Of a stretch of DNA of 64,000 nucleotides, positions 8,640 through 17,123 are shown in pieces; the first letter of the stretch is position 1, and each line of letters starts with the position of its first letter. The DNA lies in assembly GCF_002312815.1 (NCBI RefSeq), contig NZ_NKQJ01000010.1:1-64000 (forward strand), given 5' to 3'. A program made the position numbers and the translations under genes. The notes below the pieces were generated by a model. That model had not been told where the DNA came from. It did not search any database and saw only the letters and a list, made by a program, of their open reading frames with translations. The stretch is from Agaribacterium haliotis (GTDB taxonomy: Bacteria; Pseudomonadota; Gammaproteobacteria; Pseudomonadales; Cellvibrionaceae).

Positions 8640-9524
8640 ATGACATTAAGCCCAAAACAGACGCTAAAACGCTGCGTTGTTTTTGCCGCATTTGTGTGTG
8701 TGCTTGTGGCCAGCTGTGAGCTTCTTGCCTCCCACCGTCAACAACAACTGCCGCTCGCGGCTGCCAAGCATGTTGTTGATGCCTATAAGCGCCTTAGCAA
8801 AGGTAAAAAATGTTACGAAATTCAGCCAAAGCTCAATAACAACTACCACCGCGGCGCGCTCGAAATTGCCTTGATATGTAAAGCGTTGGCACTTGGCGGC
8901 ATAAAAGTTGAACCGGAATTACAGGCGCGCCCAAACTACGCTCGGGCATTAAAATCCGTCGAACAGGGCCAGGCGCTGATGGCCGCCGAATCGATATGGA
9001 GTAAAGACATTAATCGCGAAGTGCTGTTTTATTCGCGCACAGTGATTCCGCGCAATAGTTTTGAAAAAGGCCTTTACGTACTCGAGCAACACCCGGCGTT
9101 AACAAACAGCGAAAGCGGCGCGGATATCTATCACCTTCGCGGCCTTACCGTGCAAAGCTGGCGGCTGGACTGGGAGGCCTTAAGCGCCATCACCCAATTC
9201 CCACAAAGCACCATTCGCTACGACGCGCGCTTGAATATGCTCAAGGCTCAGCGCGCCGATTTTAGCCCGATGAGTTTTTCCAACAATGAAGACCTGCACG
9301 TCAACATTGACGGCAATGTCTTAAGGCCGATAGACGGCGTAAAAATTGTGCTGCGCGAAAGCCGCCGCTTTGTTATTTCTGCCAAATACAAAAACGCGCA
9401 AACGATACAAAAAGCCTTAAACAAAGGCTTAACAAAACTCGAAAAAAGCGGCGAGCTGAACCACTACCTTCGCGCGATGAAAATTTACAACCCGGCGACC
9501 GCCAGCTGGCGAATATTAAATTAA
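8640..9524 (+). CDS. Exported periplasmic binding protein-like protein
   Basis: 294 residues from the ATG at 8640, which gives an N-terminal membrane anchor or signal (CVVFAAFVCVLVASC) after a short basic start; an upstream Met would put 29 polar residues in front of it. The rest has the size and alternating pattern of family 3 (PBP2-type) periplasmic binding proteins: a repeated motif QALMAAESIWSKDINREVLFYS near residue 110 and a closing GVKIVLRESRRFVISAKYKNAQ region. I do not recognise a specific family and no transporter genes are near. A sensor or adaptor role is possible. Function unknown. Confidence 0.6.
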   Translation: MTLSPKQTLKRCVVFAAFVCVLVASCELLASHRQQQLPLAAAKHVVDAYKRLSKGKKCYEIQPKLNNNYHRGALEIALICKALALGGIKVEPELQARPNYARALKSVEQGQALMAAESIWSKDINREVLFYSRTVIPRNSFEKGLYVLEQHPALTNSESGADIYHLRGLTVQSWRLDWEALSAITQFPQSTIRYDARLNMLKAQRADFSPMSFSNNEDLHVNIDGNVLRPIDGVKIVLRESRRFVISAKYKNAQTIQKALNKGLTKLEKSGELNHYLRAMKIYNPATASWRILN

Positions 9525-9702
9525 AACCGGCCTAAGAATCTCAGCTCCGCCCCGGGCCCGAACAAGCCCTTTAACAGCGCCTTTTTGCAAACCGGGCGCG
9601 AGCTAACGGTTTAGACGACACGCGCTTTCTGCTATGGTTTTGATGTCGCTCCAGCAATCGATATTAATAATTCCAACGATGGCGATTCAGACACCAAGTA
9701 CT

Positions 9703-10239
9703 ATGCAACGCTGCGCCGCCTTTACGCTGGTCGAGCTCAGCGCAACACTCGTAATTATCGGCATCCTTGCGGCAGCGATCGTGCCCAAATTTATCGACTT
9801 AAGTGACGAAGCTGACAACGCTCATATCGACACCATCGTTGCGGCAATGAAGGCTGGCGAGCAGCAAGTACTGGCCTCGTATTATATTCAAGGCGCCCCC
9901 GGCCTCGGCCAAAACGGCGCCACCGTTGTCAGCATCGACAATATTCCGGTTCGTTTTAACAACGGCCAGATACGCACAACGGAGAGTTCTGACCACGTCC
10001 CCGCTGGCACCCAGAACCGCAACTCGGCCTACTCGCGGCTATTTTTCCTATTTCTAGAACAAGCACCGGGGCCGCTGGTTAACCGCAACAGCGCGGCAAC
10101 AGGCTGGGTAATGCTCGGCAATAACAATCGCTGCGCGGCCGGCCAGAACCCGAGACGCTGCTGGGAATATCGCAAAAACGGCAATCGTCTTGCGCGCATC
10201 ACCTATTATCCGCGAGAGCGCAGCTTTGTCCGCGATTAA
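9703..10239 (+). CDS. Type IV pilin-like (pseudopilin/MSHA-like) protein
   Basis: The N-terminal region AAFTLVELSATLVIIGILAA followed by AIVPKFIDLSDEADNA is the prepilin methylation and cleavage motif with the conserved Glu at position +5, followed by the long hydrophobic helix, as in MSHA-type and related pilins. The residue before Phe is Ala, not the usual Gly. The globular part ends with a Cys pair (NNRCAAGQNPRRCWEYR) that may form the D-loop disulfide. Start is uncertain: the ATG at 9703 gives the shortest leader (MQRCAA); ATGs at 9679 and 9634 are in frame. No ribosome-binding site is clear for any. No assembly genes are adjacent. Confidence 0.75.
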   Translation: MQRCAAFTLVELSATLVIIGILAAAIVPKFIDLSDEADNAHIDTIVAAMKAGEQQVLASYYIQGAPGLGQNGATVVSIDNIPVRFNNGQIRTTESSDHVPAGTQNRNSAYSRLFFLFLEQAPGPLVNRNSAATGWVMLGNNNRCAAGQNPRRCWEYRKNGNRLARITYYPRERSFVRD

Positions 10240-10616
10240 AGCCAACTGCAAACAGCAGCTTTCAAACCCAGCGCCGCAAAGCATGCGAGCCAGCCGAGCA
10301 CAACCCTGCCTTAGCGCTTTATCAACCCACTCAAAGCGCCCTCGAAAACAGCGGTGATAACAGCTCGTATTGTAAGAGCTCAACCGGACTAACGTGAGCA
10401 AAGCCAGAAAAACAGAGCGGGCAGGATAAGGCCAGAGCCAAGCGCCACGGGCCTGTCAGGCCGTTTATCTGAAAACAGTTATAAAACCCGCGCCCATAAG
10501 TAAATGTGTGACTTAGTGCCAAAACGACCACTATCAATACATTATTCTTGCCGCACGCCAGTTCATGGCAGACAAATCTTAGTGCGCAATTCTTACTTTC
10601 GTGGCAAGGGGGGAAC
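10240..10616. other. Gene-free interval before the DUF1592 lipoprotein gene
   Basis: No credible gene. It ends with a strong ribosome-binding site (AAGGGGGG at 10607-10613). A short imperfect hairpin (GGCCTGTCAGGCC at 10450-10462) is followed by GTTTAT and might weakly terminate transcription from the pilin-like gene. The antisense frame covering this region and the following repeats is an artefact of the Pro-rich coding. Confidence 0.5.
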
Positions 10617-13586
10617 ATGAAGTTCGAGCACCGGCTAATCCAGCCGTATTTTTTTTCCAATCTGAGCAAGCTTTCAGCAGCGCTGCTTACCGCTAGCGTC
10701 TTGACGGCTTGTGGCGGAGCAGCTGTCGGCACCGACACGCCGCCGGGCTCTACCGCATCGCCCAGTCCCGATGCACAACCCAGCTCAAACCCGGGCTTTC
10801 CATCGCCTGCGCCGAGCATGAACCCCGGCCAGCCAAGCCCTGGCCCAAGCATGAATCCAGGTTTGCCCAGCCCCATGCCGAGCATGGACCCGGGTCTGCC
10901 GAGCCCTGCACCAAGTATGGATCCAGGCCAACCGAGCCCCGCTCCGAGCATGAACCCGGGCCAGCCAAGCCCGGCACCGAGCACGGCGCCTACTTATACC
11001 CTTGTGTACGCCATTAATGCCGGCGCCAACCAAGCTTCCAGCTTTGACGGCATGGCCTACGCCGCCGACAGCTACTACAACGGTGGCCAGACCTCAACAA
11101 CCGACAAGCGCATTGAAGACAGCGACCAACAGGCTGTTCACCAGAGCGAGCGCTGGGGCGAAAACTTCTCTTACGCCCTGCCTCTCGGTGGCGGCACCTA
11201 CGAAGTCACCCTGCAGTTTGCCGAGATTTACTGGAACAACCCCGGCGAGCGTGTGATGAACGTCGACATCGAAGGCCAGCGCGTTATTTCGGGCCTCGAC
11301 CTTGTCGCCCAAGCCGGTAGTCTAAGTGCGTACGACCAGGTCATCACCAAGGTTCCGGTCAGCGACGGCACACTCGATCTCGCATTCTCGGCCAGCACCG
11401 ACGCGGCAAAACTTTCAGGCATTGTGGTGCGCAAGATGGGCTCCGGCTCTGTGCCCTCACCACAGCCTTCAGTTGCGCCATCTGCGGCCCCATCTAGCGC
11501 ACCGAGCCCGACACCGTCTCAGGCTCCATCGATAGCGCCGTCACCACTGCCGTCGATGCAGCCATCAATGGCCCCGTCGCCAGTGCCATCTATGCAGCCG
11601 TCCATGGCCCCGTCACCAACGCCGTCGCAGCCGCCCTCAGGTGAGCTGGCCGACTACTTAGCTGGTGAAGAGGTTTACAAAGCGAGCTGTGCATTCTGTC
11701 ACGGCGGCCTTGAAGACTCTGAAAAGCGCGGTGCGACAAAAGCGCGTATCGAGTTCGGTATTCAGGCCGTACCTCAAATGCAGAACATCTCGCTGAGCGA
11801 TGAACAGCTTCGCGTTCTGGTGTTTGCATTAAACAACGACAAGCCCGCAGGCCCGGTCGATCCAGATCCTGAGCCACCCGAGCCAATTGATGGCGCCGAA
11901 GCCTACACTCAGTACGGCTGTACCGCGTGTCACGGCAATGACGGCCTGCAGGAATCGCAACCTATTATCTTTGCAAACTACAGCTACGAGACCTTTGTTA
12001 AGAAGATTGCCGACGACATGCCACCTAAGGATCCGGGCTCGTGTGTTGGCGAATGCGCCGAAGCCGTTGCTCAACACATCTGGGCGCTGCGACCGCAGAT
12101 TTCCTGTGATACCGAGCACGTGCTGCCCCGTCGCCTGCGTCAGCTGACCAAGTTTGAATACGTCAACACCATCAACGACCTGTTCTCGCGCAACGATGCG
12201 GCCTCGCTGGCCTCAGGCGTTGGCTCCGATACCACCGTTAAAGGTTTTGACACCAACGCCGACGCCAACCGCATCACCTCGATTCGTATGGATGCGTACT
12301 GGAATGCCGCCGAGAAAATTGCCGGGGCCGCGAACTTCAGCCCTTGGTTAAACACTCAAAACTGCAGTCAGAACGGCGTTGGCGCCTGTTTTGTTGAGAA
12401 ATTTGGCCGCAGCGCTTTCCGTCGCGACTTAAGTTCCGAAGAGCAAAGCCAGTACACCGACCTGTTTAACGAAGGCAGCAACGATACTGAGGGTGCTCAA
12501 ACCGTAGCTCAGGCCATGCTGGTATCGCCGAACTTCCTCTACCGCACCGAACTTGGCAACGGCGGCAACCTGACTCAGTACGAAATTGCCAACCTGCTCA
12601 GCTACACCTTCTGGGGCTCTATGCCGGATGCCGCGCTGCTCGAAAAAGCTAAGAACAACGGCTTGAGCAATACCGCGGCGCTGCGCAGTGAAGTTGAGCG
12701 CCTGATTGCCGACGACAAAGCCAAGAAGCAGTTTGTGCACTTTGGCCGCCAGTGGCTCGAGCTTGAAACAGTGCAAGGCCTCGACCGCGACGCCAACCAC
12801 TTCCCAGGCTTTACCGATCAAGTGGCCGAAGCGATGGACGCCGAAGTGGATATGTTCCTCGCTGAAATCATGCTTGCCGACGGCTACAACATGGGCGACT
12901 TCTTCGAGAGCGACTTTGTTTACGCAAACCAGGCGCTGGCCAACTTCTACGGCCTGAGCGGCGCCAATGGCAACAGCATGCAGAAGATCGCCAGCAACAA
13001 CCAGCGCGGTGGCCTGCTCTCACTCGGCGCCCTGCTCGCCCGCAACGCCAAGTTTGACGACACCCACCCAATCAAGCGCGGCTTGGTTGTGCGCCGAAAC
13101 TTACTGTGTCAGGAGTTCGGTATTCCACCTGCAGTAATCGGTGAAGTTGAGCCATTTGACCCGAATAAACCGACGCGCGAGCGCTTTGCAGCGCACACGG
13201 CAAACGAAGCCTGTGCCTCGTGTCACCAGTTTATCGACGAAATTGGCTTTGCTTTCGAAAACTACGACGCCATCGGCAAGTTCCGCAACACCGAAGGCAA
13301 CAACCTGGCGATTGATGCCTCTGGCAACATCAGCGGCCTCGAGCGTATGACCGATTCCGATACTCACAGCTTTATGAACCTGCAAGACCTCAACGGCATT
13401 CTCGCCGACGAAGGCCTGAACGCCACCTCACACTGCCTGGTCGAAACCTTCCAGCGCATGTCTCAAGGTGTCGGTTCACCGGACTCGTGTACCACAGACA
13501 ATATCGCTATGAAGTGGACCTCTGGCTCACTGAAAGATCTGTGGGTTGAAATTGTTGCTTCTCAATCCTTTACCAAACGTCAATAG
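10617..13586 (+). CDS. DUF1592-type multihaem lipoprotein with malectin-like domain
   Basis: 989 residues from the ATG at 10617 (strong RBS). Lipoprotein signal ending LTAC. In order: a Pro/Ser linker with six 11-residue repeats (about 57-122); a malectin-like carbohydrate-binding domain (about 125-277, starting near VYAINAG, with VTLQFAEIYW); a second Pro/Ser linker (about 280-340); a cytochrome c motif CAFCH at 358-362; a second, CTACH at 435-439; then the DUF1587/1595/1592/1588/1585 series (PRRLRQLTKFEYVNTINDLF, FGRSAFRRDL, LLSYTFWGSMPD, HPIKRGLVVRR, VETFQRMSQG), with a third haem motif CASCH at 866-870. It is predicted to be anchored on the periplasmic or surface side. The DUF1592 core has no proven function; pairing with a DUF1552 protein (next gene, 11 nt on) is typical. 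A redox role on a glycan is inference. Confidence 0.88.
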   Translation: MKFEHRLIQPYFFSNLSKLSAALLTASVLTACGGAAVGTDTPPGSTASPSPDAQPSSNPGFPSPAPSMNPGQPSPGPSMNPGLPSPMPSMDPGLPSPAPSMDPGQPSPAPSMNPGQPSPAPSTAPTYTLVYAINAGANQASSFDGMAYAADSYYNGGQTSTTDKRIEDSDQQAVHQSERWGENFSYALPLGGGTYEVTLQFAEIYWNNPGERVMNVDIEGQRVISGLDLVAQAGSLSAYDQVITKVPVSDGTLDLAFSASTDAAKLSGIVVRKMGSGSVPSPQPSVAPSAAPSSAPSPTPSQAPSIAPSPLPSMQPSMAPSPVPSMQPSMAPSPTPSQPPSGELADYLAGEEVYKASCAFCHGGLEDSEKRGATKARIEFGIQAVPQMQNISLSDEQLRVLVFALNNDKPAGPVDPDPEPPEPIDGAEAYTQYGCTACHGNDGLQESQPIIFANYSYETFVKKIADDMPPKDPGSCVGECAEAVAQHIWALRPQISCDTEHVLPRRLRQLTKFEYVNTINDLFSRNDAASLASGVGSDTTVKGFDTNADANRITSIRMDAYWNAAEKIAGAANFSPWLNTQNCSQNGVGACFVEKFGRSAFRRDLSSEEQSQYTDLFNEGSNDTEGAQTVAQAMLVSPNFLYRTELGNGGNLTQYEIANLLSYTFWGSMPDAALLEKAKNNGLSNTAALRSEVERLIADDKAKKQFVHFGRQWLELETVQGLDRDANHFPGFTDQVAEAMDAEVDMFLAEIMLADGYNMGDFFESDFVYANQALANFYGLSGANGNSMQKIASNNQRGGLLSLGALLARNAKFDDTHPIKRGLVVRRNLLCQEFGIPPAVIGEVEPFDPNKPTRERFAAHTANEACASCHQFIDEIGFAFENYDAIGKFRNTEGNNLAIDASGNISGLERMTDSDTHSFMNLQDLNGILADEGLNATSHCLVETFQRMSQGVGSPDSCTTDNIAMKWTSGSLKDLWVEIVASQSFTKRQ
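10785..10982 (+). repeat. Six tandem 33-bp units encoding an 11-residue Pro-rich repeat
   Basis: In-frame units start at 10785, 10818, 10851, 10884, 10917 and 10950, each 33 bp, encoding (S/M)(N/D)PGxPSPxPS. They form the flexible spacer between lipid anchor and malectin-like domain. Unit-to-unit differences are mostly at single positions, as expected of a tract expanded by slippage or recombination. Confidence 0.92.
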
Positions 13587-13597
13587 GAGGCCTGTCG

Positions 13598-14956
13598 ATG
13601 AAACGTAGATCATTATTAAAAGCCATTGCCGCAGGCTCTGTTACCGCCGCTCACCCGTTGTCGTGCCTGTTGGCACGCAACGCCATGGCTGCCGAAGGCG
13701 ACGCACCCGTTCGCACCATCTTTTTGTTCCACCCCAACGGTGCCGTACCCGATGTGTTTTTCCCGGCCGCAGGCAGCAGCGCGCTGCCGGCGATGTCGGC
13801 GCCACTGCAGTCGGTCTATGAAAACCTGGTCTTTCTCGACGGCATCGGTTATGCCGGCGCGGCCAACACCCACGAAGGTGGCGCAGCGAAGTGCTTAACC
13901 GGGCGCATGACCTTCGACGACAGAGAGTCTTCGATCGAAGTGTTGATGGGTAAAGAAGACTGGGCCAACCGCGCAAGCACTGGTATCAGTATCCCGTCGG
14001 TACAGATGGGTGTCGGCACCATGTGGGGCAACGACGACAACAAACGCATTAGTTTTGACGGCGCCACGTCGCTCGACTCGGCCTGTGACCCGCGCTTGGT
14101 TTACCCGCTGCTGTTTGGCTCTGCCCAAGCACCGGGCACCATGCCTCCAGCTGGTGGCGGCCTTGAAAGCAAAATGCTCTCTGCTGCACGCGAAGATTTA
14201 AACCGTCTCGAAAGCTCCATGGGCAGCATCGAGCGCGAGCGCATGCAGCAGCACAGCGACGCCCTGTCCGTGCTCGAAGCCAAGTTTGCTTCAGCTGGCG
14301 GCGGTGGCGGTGGCGGCATGGCCTGTATGGGCCCGGATATCAGCGCTTCGCCTGAATCTGATCGCGCCGACACCGACGAACTGCTGTCGCAGACCGACGT
14401 GCTTGATCTTGCCTCAGACCTGCAACAGGACATCGCCATCGCCGCTTTGTCCTGCGGTATTACCCGCACAATGGCCTTCAGCTACGGTGTATCTGTATCT
14501 CCAGTGAAAGTACCGGGGGCCAACCTCGGCGATCACGATGCTTCTCACCAGAACGCCGAAACCCACACTACCAGTAAGATCTGGTGGATGGGCCAGGTTG
14601 CCAAATTTATTGAAAAGCTGAAGAACACCCCGGAAGGCAATGGCTCGCTGTTCGATAACACCATCATTGTCACGGTTTCCGACTTGGGCCACGGCAACTA
14701 CCACGACCACTACCGCATCCCGATGTTTTTAGCCAGCGGCAAAAACAACAACCTCGGTTTGGTCACCGGCCGCTCGTTGGACTTCCGCCCTTACGGCACT
14801 GAAAAGCAAATCGGCGATGGTCAGCAGCACCCGACCATCAACCACACCGACGTACTGGACACCATCCGCCAGGTCGCCGGTTATACAAGCTTTACAATGC
14901 CAAACAAAGAAGGCGATATTATGGCTGCTTGGCGCGGCGGCGACGCGCCGACCTAA
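13598..14956 (+). CDS. DUF1552 protein, Tat-exported partner of the DUF1592 cytochrome
   Basis: 452 residues with a twin-arginine start (MKRRSLLKAIAAGS) and a signal ending near AMAAEG. The start has AGGAGG 8 nt upstream. The protein begins RTIFLFHPNGAVPDVFFP and later has GDHDASHQNAE and TVSDLGHGNYHDHYRIP. This is the DUF1552 family, distantly like DUF1501/sulfatase-type proteins; His/Asp-rich motifs suggest metal binding. There is a Gly-run (GGGGGGG) near residue 230. In many bacteria, DUF1552 and DUF1592 genes are adjacent, and export by Tat implies folding or cofactor loading in the cytoplasm. Enzymatic activity unknown. Confidence 0.88.
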   Translation: MKRRSLLKAIAAGSVTAAHPLSCLLARNAMAAEGDAPVRTIFLFHPNGAVPDVFFPAAGSSALPAMSAPLQSVYENLVFLDGIGYAGAANTHEGGAAKCLTGRMTFDDRESSIEVLMGKEDWANRASTGISIPSVQMGVGTMWGNDDNKRISFDGATSLDSACDPRLVYPLLFGSAQAPGTMPPAGGGLESKMLSAAREDLNRLESSMGSIERERMQQHSDALSVLEAKFASAGGGGGGGMACMGPDISASPESDRADTDELLSQTDVLDLASDLQQDIAIAALSCGITRTMAFSYGVSVSPVKVPGANLGDHDASHQNAETHTTSKIWWMGQVAKFIEKLKNTPEGNGSLFDNTIIVTVSDLGHGNYHDHYRIPMFLASGKNNNLGLVTGRSLDFRPYGTEKQIGDGQQHPTINHTDVLDTIRQVAGYTSFTMPNKEGDIMAAWRGGDAPT

Positions 14957-14978
14957 GCCAAAAACCTTAATATCAAAC

Positions 14979-15012
14979 AAGGCGCTCAGTAGTTACTGCG
15001 CGCCTTTTTTTT
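14979..15012 (+). terminator. Rho-independent terminator after the DUF1592-DUF1552 pair
   Basis: AAGGCGC at 14979-14985 pairs with GCGCCTT at 15000-15006, with an inner CAGTA/TACTG stem, and is followed by a run of T to 15012. It lies 23 nt past the DUF1552 stop. Confidence 0.88.
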
Positions 15013-15123
15013 GCCCGCTCACAAGGGCTACTCCCCCCCCTAAAAACGACAACACAACAACAAAAAAGTACACGCCAGCTCAATAAACGCTAAAACACGG
15101 GCAAGAACAAGCGTGGCAATAAG

Positions 15124-15438
15124 TTAAATTTTATTGTTAAAAACCGGGTTTACAGACTCGTACATATCCATCAACTTAGCGGGTGCAAGCTCACCGGGAT
15201 TAGCCGGGCCAAGCAAACTAAAAAGCTCTTGCATATGCGCATCGAGTGCGGCTTGATTTTGCCAGTGCTCACACAAGATAAACTCTGTTTTACAATCGCG
15301 ACTTTGATAAAACTCGTAGTGTGTGCAGCCAGCTTTGGTGGTGTTGTCTTGCAAAAAATCAAGCAGCTTCACAAATGCATCCAGTTTTGACGGCTTCACG
15401 CGGGCGTGAATCAAAATATTTAACTCGGCCTCTGGCAT
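15124..15438 (-). CDS. ABM-domain putative quinol monooxygenase
   Basis: 104 residues, the usual length of YgiN-like antibiotic-biosynthesis-monooxygenase-fold proteins. Landmarks: NILIHARVKPSKLDAFVKLL at the start, then CTHYEFYQSRDCKTEFILCEHW, then ALDAHMQELF. These small dimeric ferredoxin-like proteins oxidise quinols or other aromatic compounds without a cofactor, or act as stress proteins. AAGGAG lies 6 nt before the ATG. It stands alone. Substrate cannot be inferred. Confidence 0.82.
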   Translation of the reverse strand: MPEAELNILIHARVKPSKLDAFVKLLDFLQDNTTKAGCTHYEFYQSRDCKTEFILCEHWQNQAALDAHMQELFSLLGPANPGELAPAKLMDMYESVNPVFNNKI

Positions 15439-15500
15439 GTTTTTCTCCTTTTCACTCTTTATTTTTCACTTTTCCTGCTCAATGCCCGGCGGCCACACAC

Positions 15501-15598
15501 GACTAGCCTATTCCTACTGGTCTATCTTTACTGGTCTATTTTGATTCGTCTGTTTTATTAGCCTGTTTTTATTAACCTGCTTCTACTTGGCCTATCTC
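15501..15598. repeat. Seven degenerate 14-bp tandem units
   Basis: A pyrimidine-rich stretch on the plus strand built of about seven units of 13-15 nt with the core GYCTRTYTT; the cores begin at 15506, 15520, 15534, 15548, 15561, 15575 and 15590. The two central units TACTGGTCTATCTT and TACTGGTCTATTTT differ by one base; others have drifted. It lies between the divergent ABM monooxygenase and serine hydrolase genes, where their promoters must be. Confidence 0.75.
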
Positions 15599-15650
15599 TA
15601 GCGGAGCCCTTCAGGATAAACTGAGCGAAATAATTTAATACGGCAAGCTT

Positions 15651-16784
15651 ATGGCGCGCTTTAGCACCGCTTTTATCAGCATTAAATGTCTGTGCCTGGC
15701 AGTACTTATTCTGGCAAGCCCAATAAACCGCGCCTCAGAGTTACAGCCACGCTACGATCAGGCAATAAAATCCCTCTACGAGCAACTCGGCTTGGTTGGT
15801 ATTGTTAGCTTGTTGAGCATCGATGGCGATATCCAGGCACAAGCGAGTTACGGTTCAACAAGTGTGCTATTTGGTGAGCCGCTTACAGCCGATATGTCAT
15901 TTCACATTGGCTCTATCACTAAAAGTTTTACCGCAACACTGATGGCCAAACTTGTCGAACAGGGCCAACTCAACTGGCAGGATACACTTGGTGAGTTGTT
16001 TGCCGATGACAACATACTGCCGGCCTGGAAAGCGGTCACTGTTGCGCAATTACTCCAGCATCGCGGCGGTGTTCGAGCCAACCTAAATGTTATCGATATG
16101 CTGCGCTACAGCTATTACAGTGGTGACGCGGCTGCAACGCGCGAGCACAAGGCACTTGCTTACTTAAAAGAGCAGGCGCCCGAATATCCACCCGGCTCAA
16201 CCATGCTCTATTCCAATTTGGGTTATATGATCGCAAGTGTCATTATTCAGCGCACAAGTGGCTTGAGCTGGGAACAGGCCATGCAAAAACATGTGTTCAA
16301 CGCACTGCAACTCAATAGCGCAGGTTTTGGCCCACCCAAATCGACTAAAACACAAGCCCAGCCTCTAGGCCACAATCGCAACATGGGCATCGCCTTTCCC
16401 GATAGAAATAAAGTGCCGAGCATTATCGCCGCGGCCGGCGACATACATATGAACATTGCTGATCTTTGGCGCTATGGCGAGGCTCACCGCCTCGGCGCCG
16501 ATGGCAAAAGCGCTTTATTAAAGCGGCAAAGTTTTCAAACACTGCATCAGCCCAGCGCCGATCACTACGCCATGGGCTGGGTGCTCGAAGATACACAAGA
16601 CCGGCCCTTTTATTGGCACAACGGCTCGGACACACGCTGGTACGCACTGCTGCTTATCGTCCCTAAAATAGGCGCCAGCTATATTTTTGTCAGCAATGAT
16701 GGCCTGTTAATGCGTAAACAAGCTGCGCTTTGGGAAATCATTAACCGCTTTAATCGACAGCTAGCCGAAGCTCATAATCAATAA
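15651..16784 (+). CDS. Exported serine hydrolase, beta-lactamase/AmpC-like fold
   Basis: 377 residues with an N-terminal signal (KCLCLAVLILASPINRAS). The three class C / penicillin-binding-like motifs are present: S88-I-T-K91 in SFHIGSITKSFTATLM, Y187-S-N189 in MLYSNLGYM, and H323-N-G325 in the position of KTG. His in this last motif fits the esterase/D-aminopeptidase-like branch more than true AmpC beta-lactamases. It probably cleaves an ester or peptide in the periplasm. No neighbouring regulator. The ribosome-binding site is weak. Confidence 0.85.
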   Translation: MARFSTAFISIKCLCLAVLILASPINRASELQPRYDQAIKSLYEQLGLVGIVSLLSIDGDIQAQASYGSTSVLFGEPLTADMSFHIGSITKSFTATLMAKLVEQGQLNWQDTLGELFADDNILPAWKAVTVAQLLQHRGGVRANLNVIDMLRYSYYSGDAAATREHKALAYLKEQAPEYPPGSTMLYSNLGYMIASVIIQRTSGLSWEQAMQKHVFNALQLNSAGFGPPKSTKTQAQPLGHNRNMGIAFPDRNKVPSIIAAAGDIHMNIADLWRYGEAHRLGADGKSALLKRQSFQTLHQPSADHYAMGWVLEDTQDRPFYWHNGSDTRWYALLLIVPKIGASYIFVSNDGLLMRKQAALWEIINRFNRQLAEAHNQ

Positions 16785-17123
16785 GCGCAGCTTAGATTTC
16801 AACTAACCTGGACAGCGCTCAGAAAGACCGGCTTGTATTACTTTCATCTTTCCTTGTTTCTTTCTCCTTTCCCTTGTCCCAAGCCCTTAACTCTTACCCA
16901 TCTTCTCTCAGTGCAACACAAGCAACCGGGCTTTTTCAGGTCACGACAGACCTATATCTTTGTTTCGCCAAACAAGCGCATGCAGCCAAAACCAAACAAT
17001 ACGCAAAAGCGCCAATACTGAACTAGTCTAAGTCAGGATGCATAACAATACGCTATAACGAGCTCATCGAAGATTTCCAGTGTTTGCTGCATCTGCTTAG
17101 CCTAACAACCCTTTGGAATCAGT
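16785..17123. other. Gene-free interval before the porin gene
   Basis: No credible gene; the open frame at 16833-17021 has low-complexity, His/Phe/Pro-rich composition and no ribosome-binding site. The right part should carry the porin promoter. I searched by eye for a Pho box (two CTGTCAT-like repeats 11 nt apart) and did not find one. Confidence 0.5.

Noticed and set aside
10785-10982. Regular 33-bp repeats considered as CRISPR
   Set aside because: Units are contiguous with no unique spacers and stay in frame in a protein linker.
10331-10984. 217-codon antisense frame with GLG-rich repeats
   Set aside because: It is the complement of the 33-bp Pro-rich repeat tract of the DUF1592 gene; the real frame has a strong RBS, lipoprotein signal and known domains.
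16833-17021. 62-codon frame between serine hydrolase and porin genes
   Set aside because: Low-complexity composition, no ribosome-binding site and no recognisable family.
17000-17123. Pho box upstream of the phosphate-type porin
   Set aside because: No pair of CTGTCAT-like repeats at 11-nt spacing could be found by eye.
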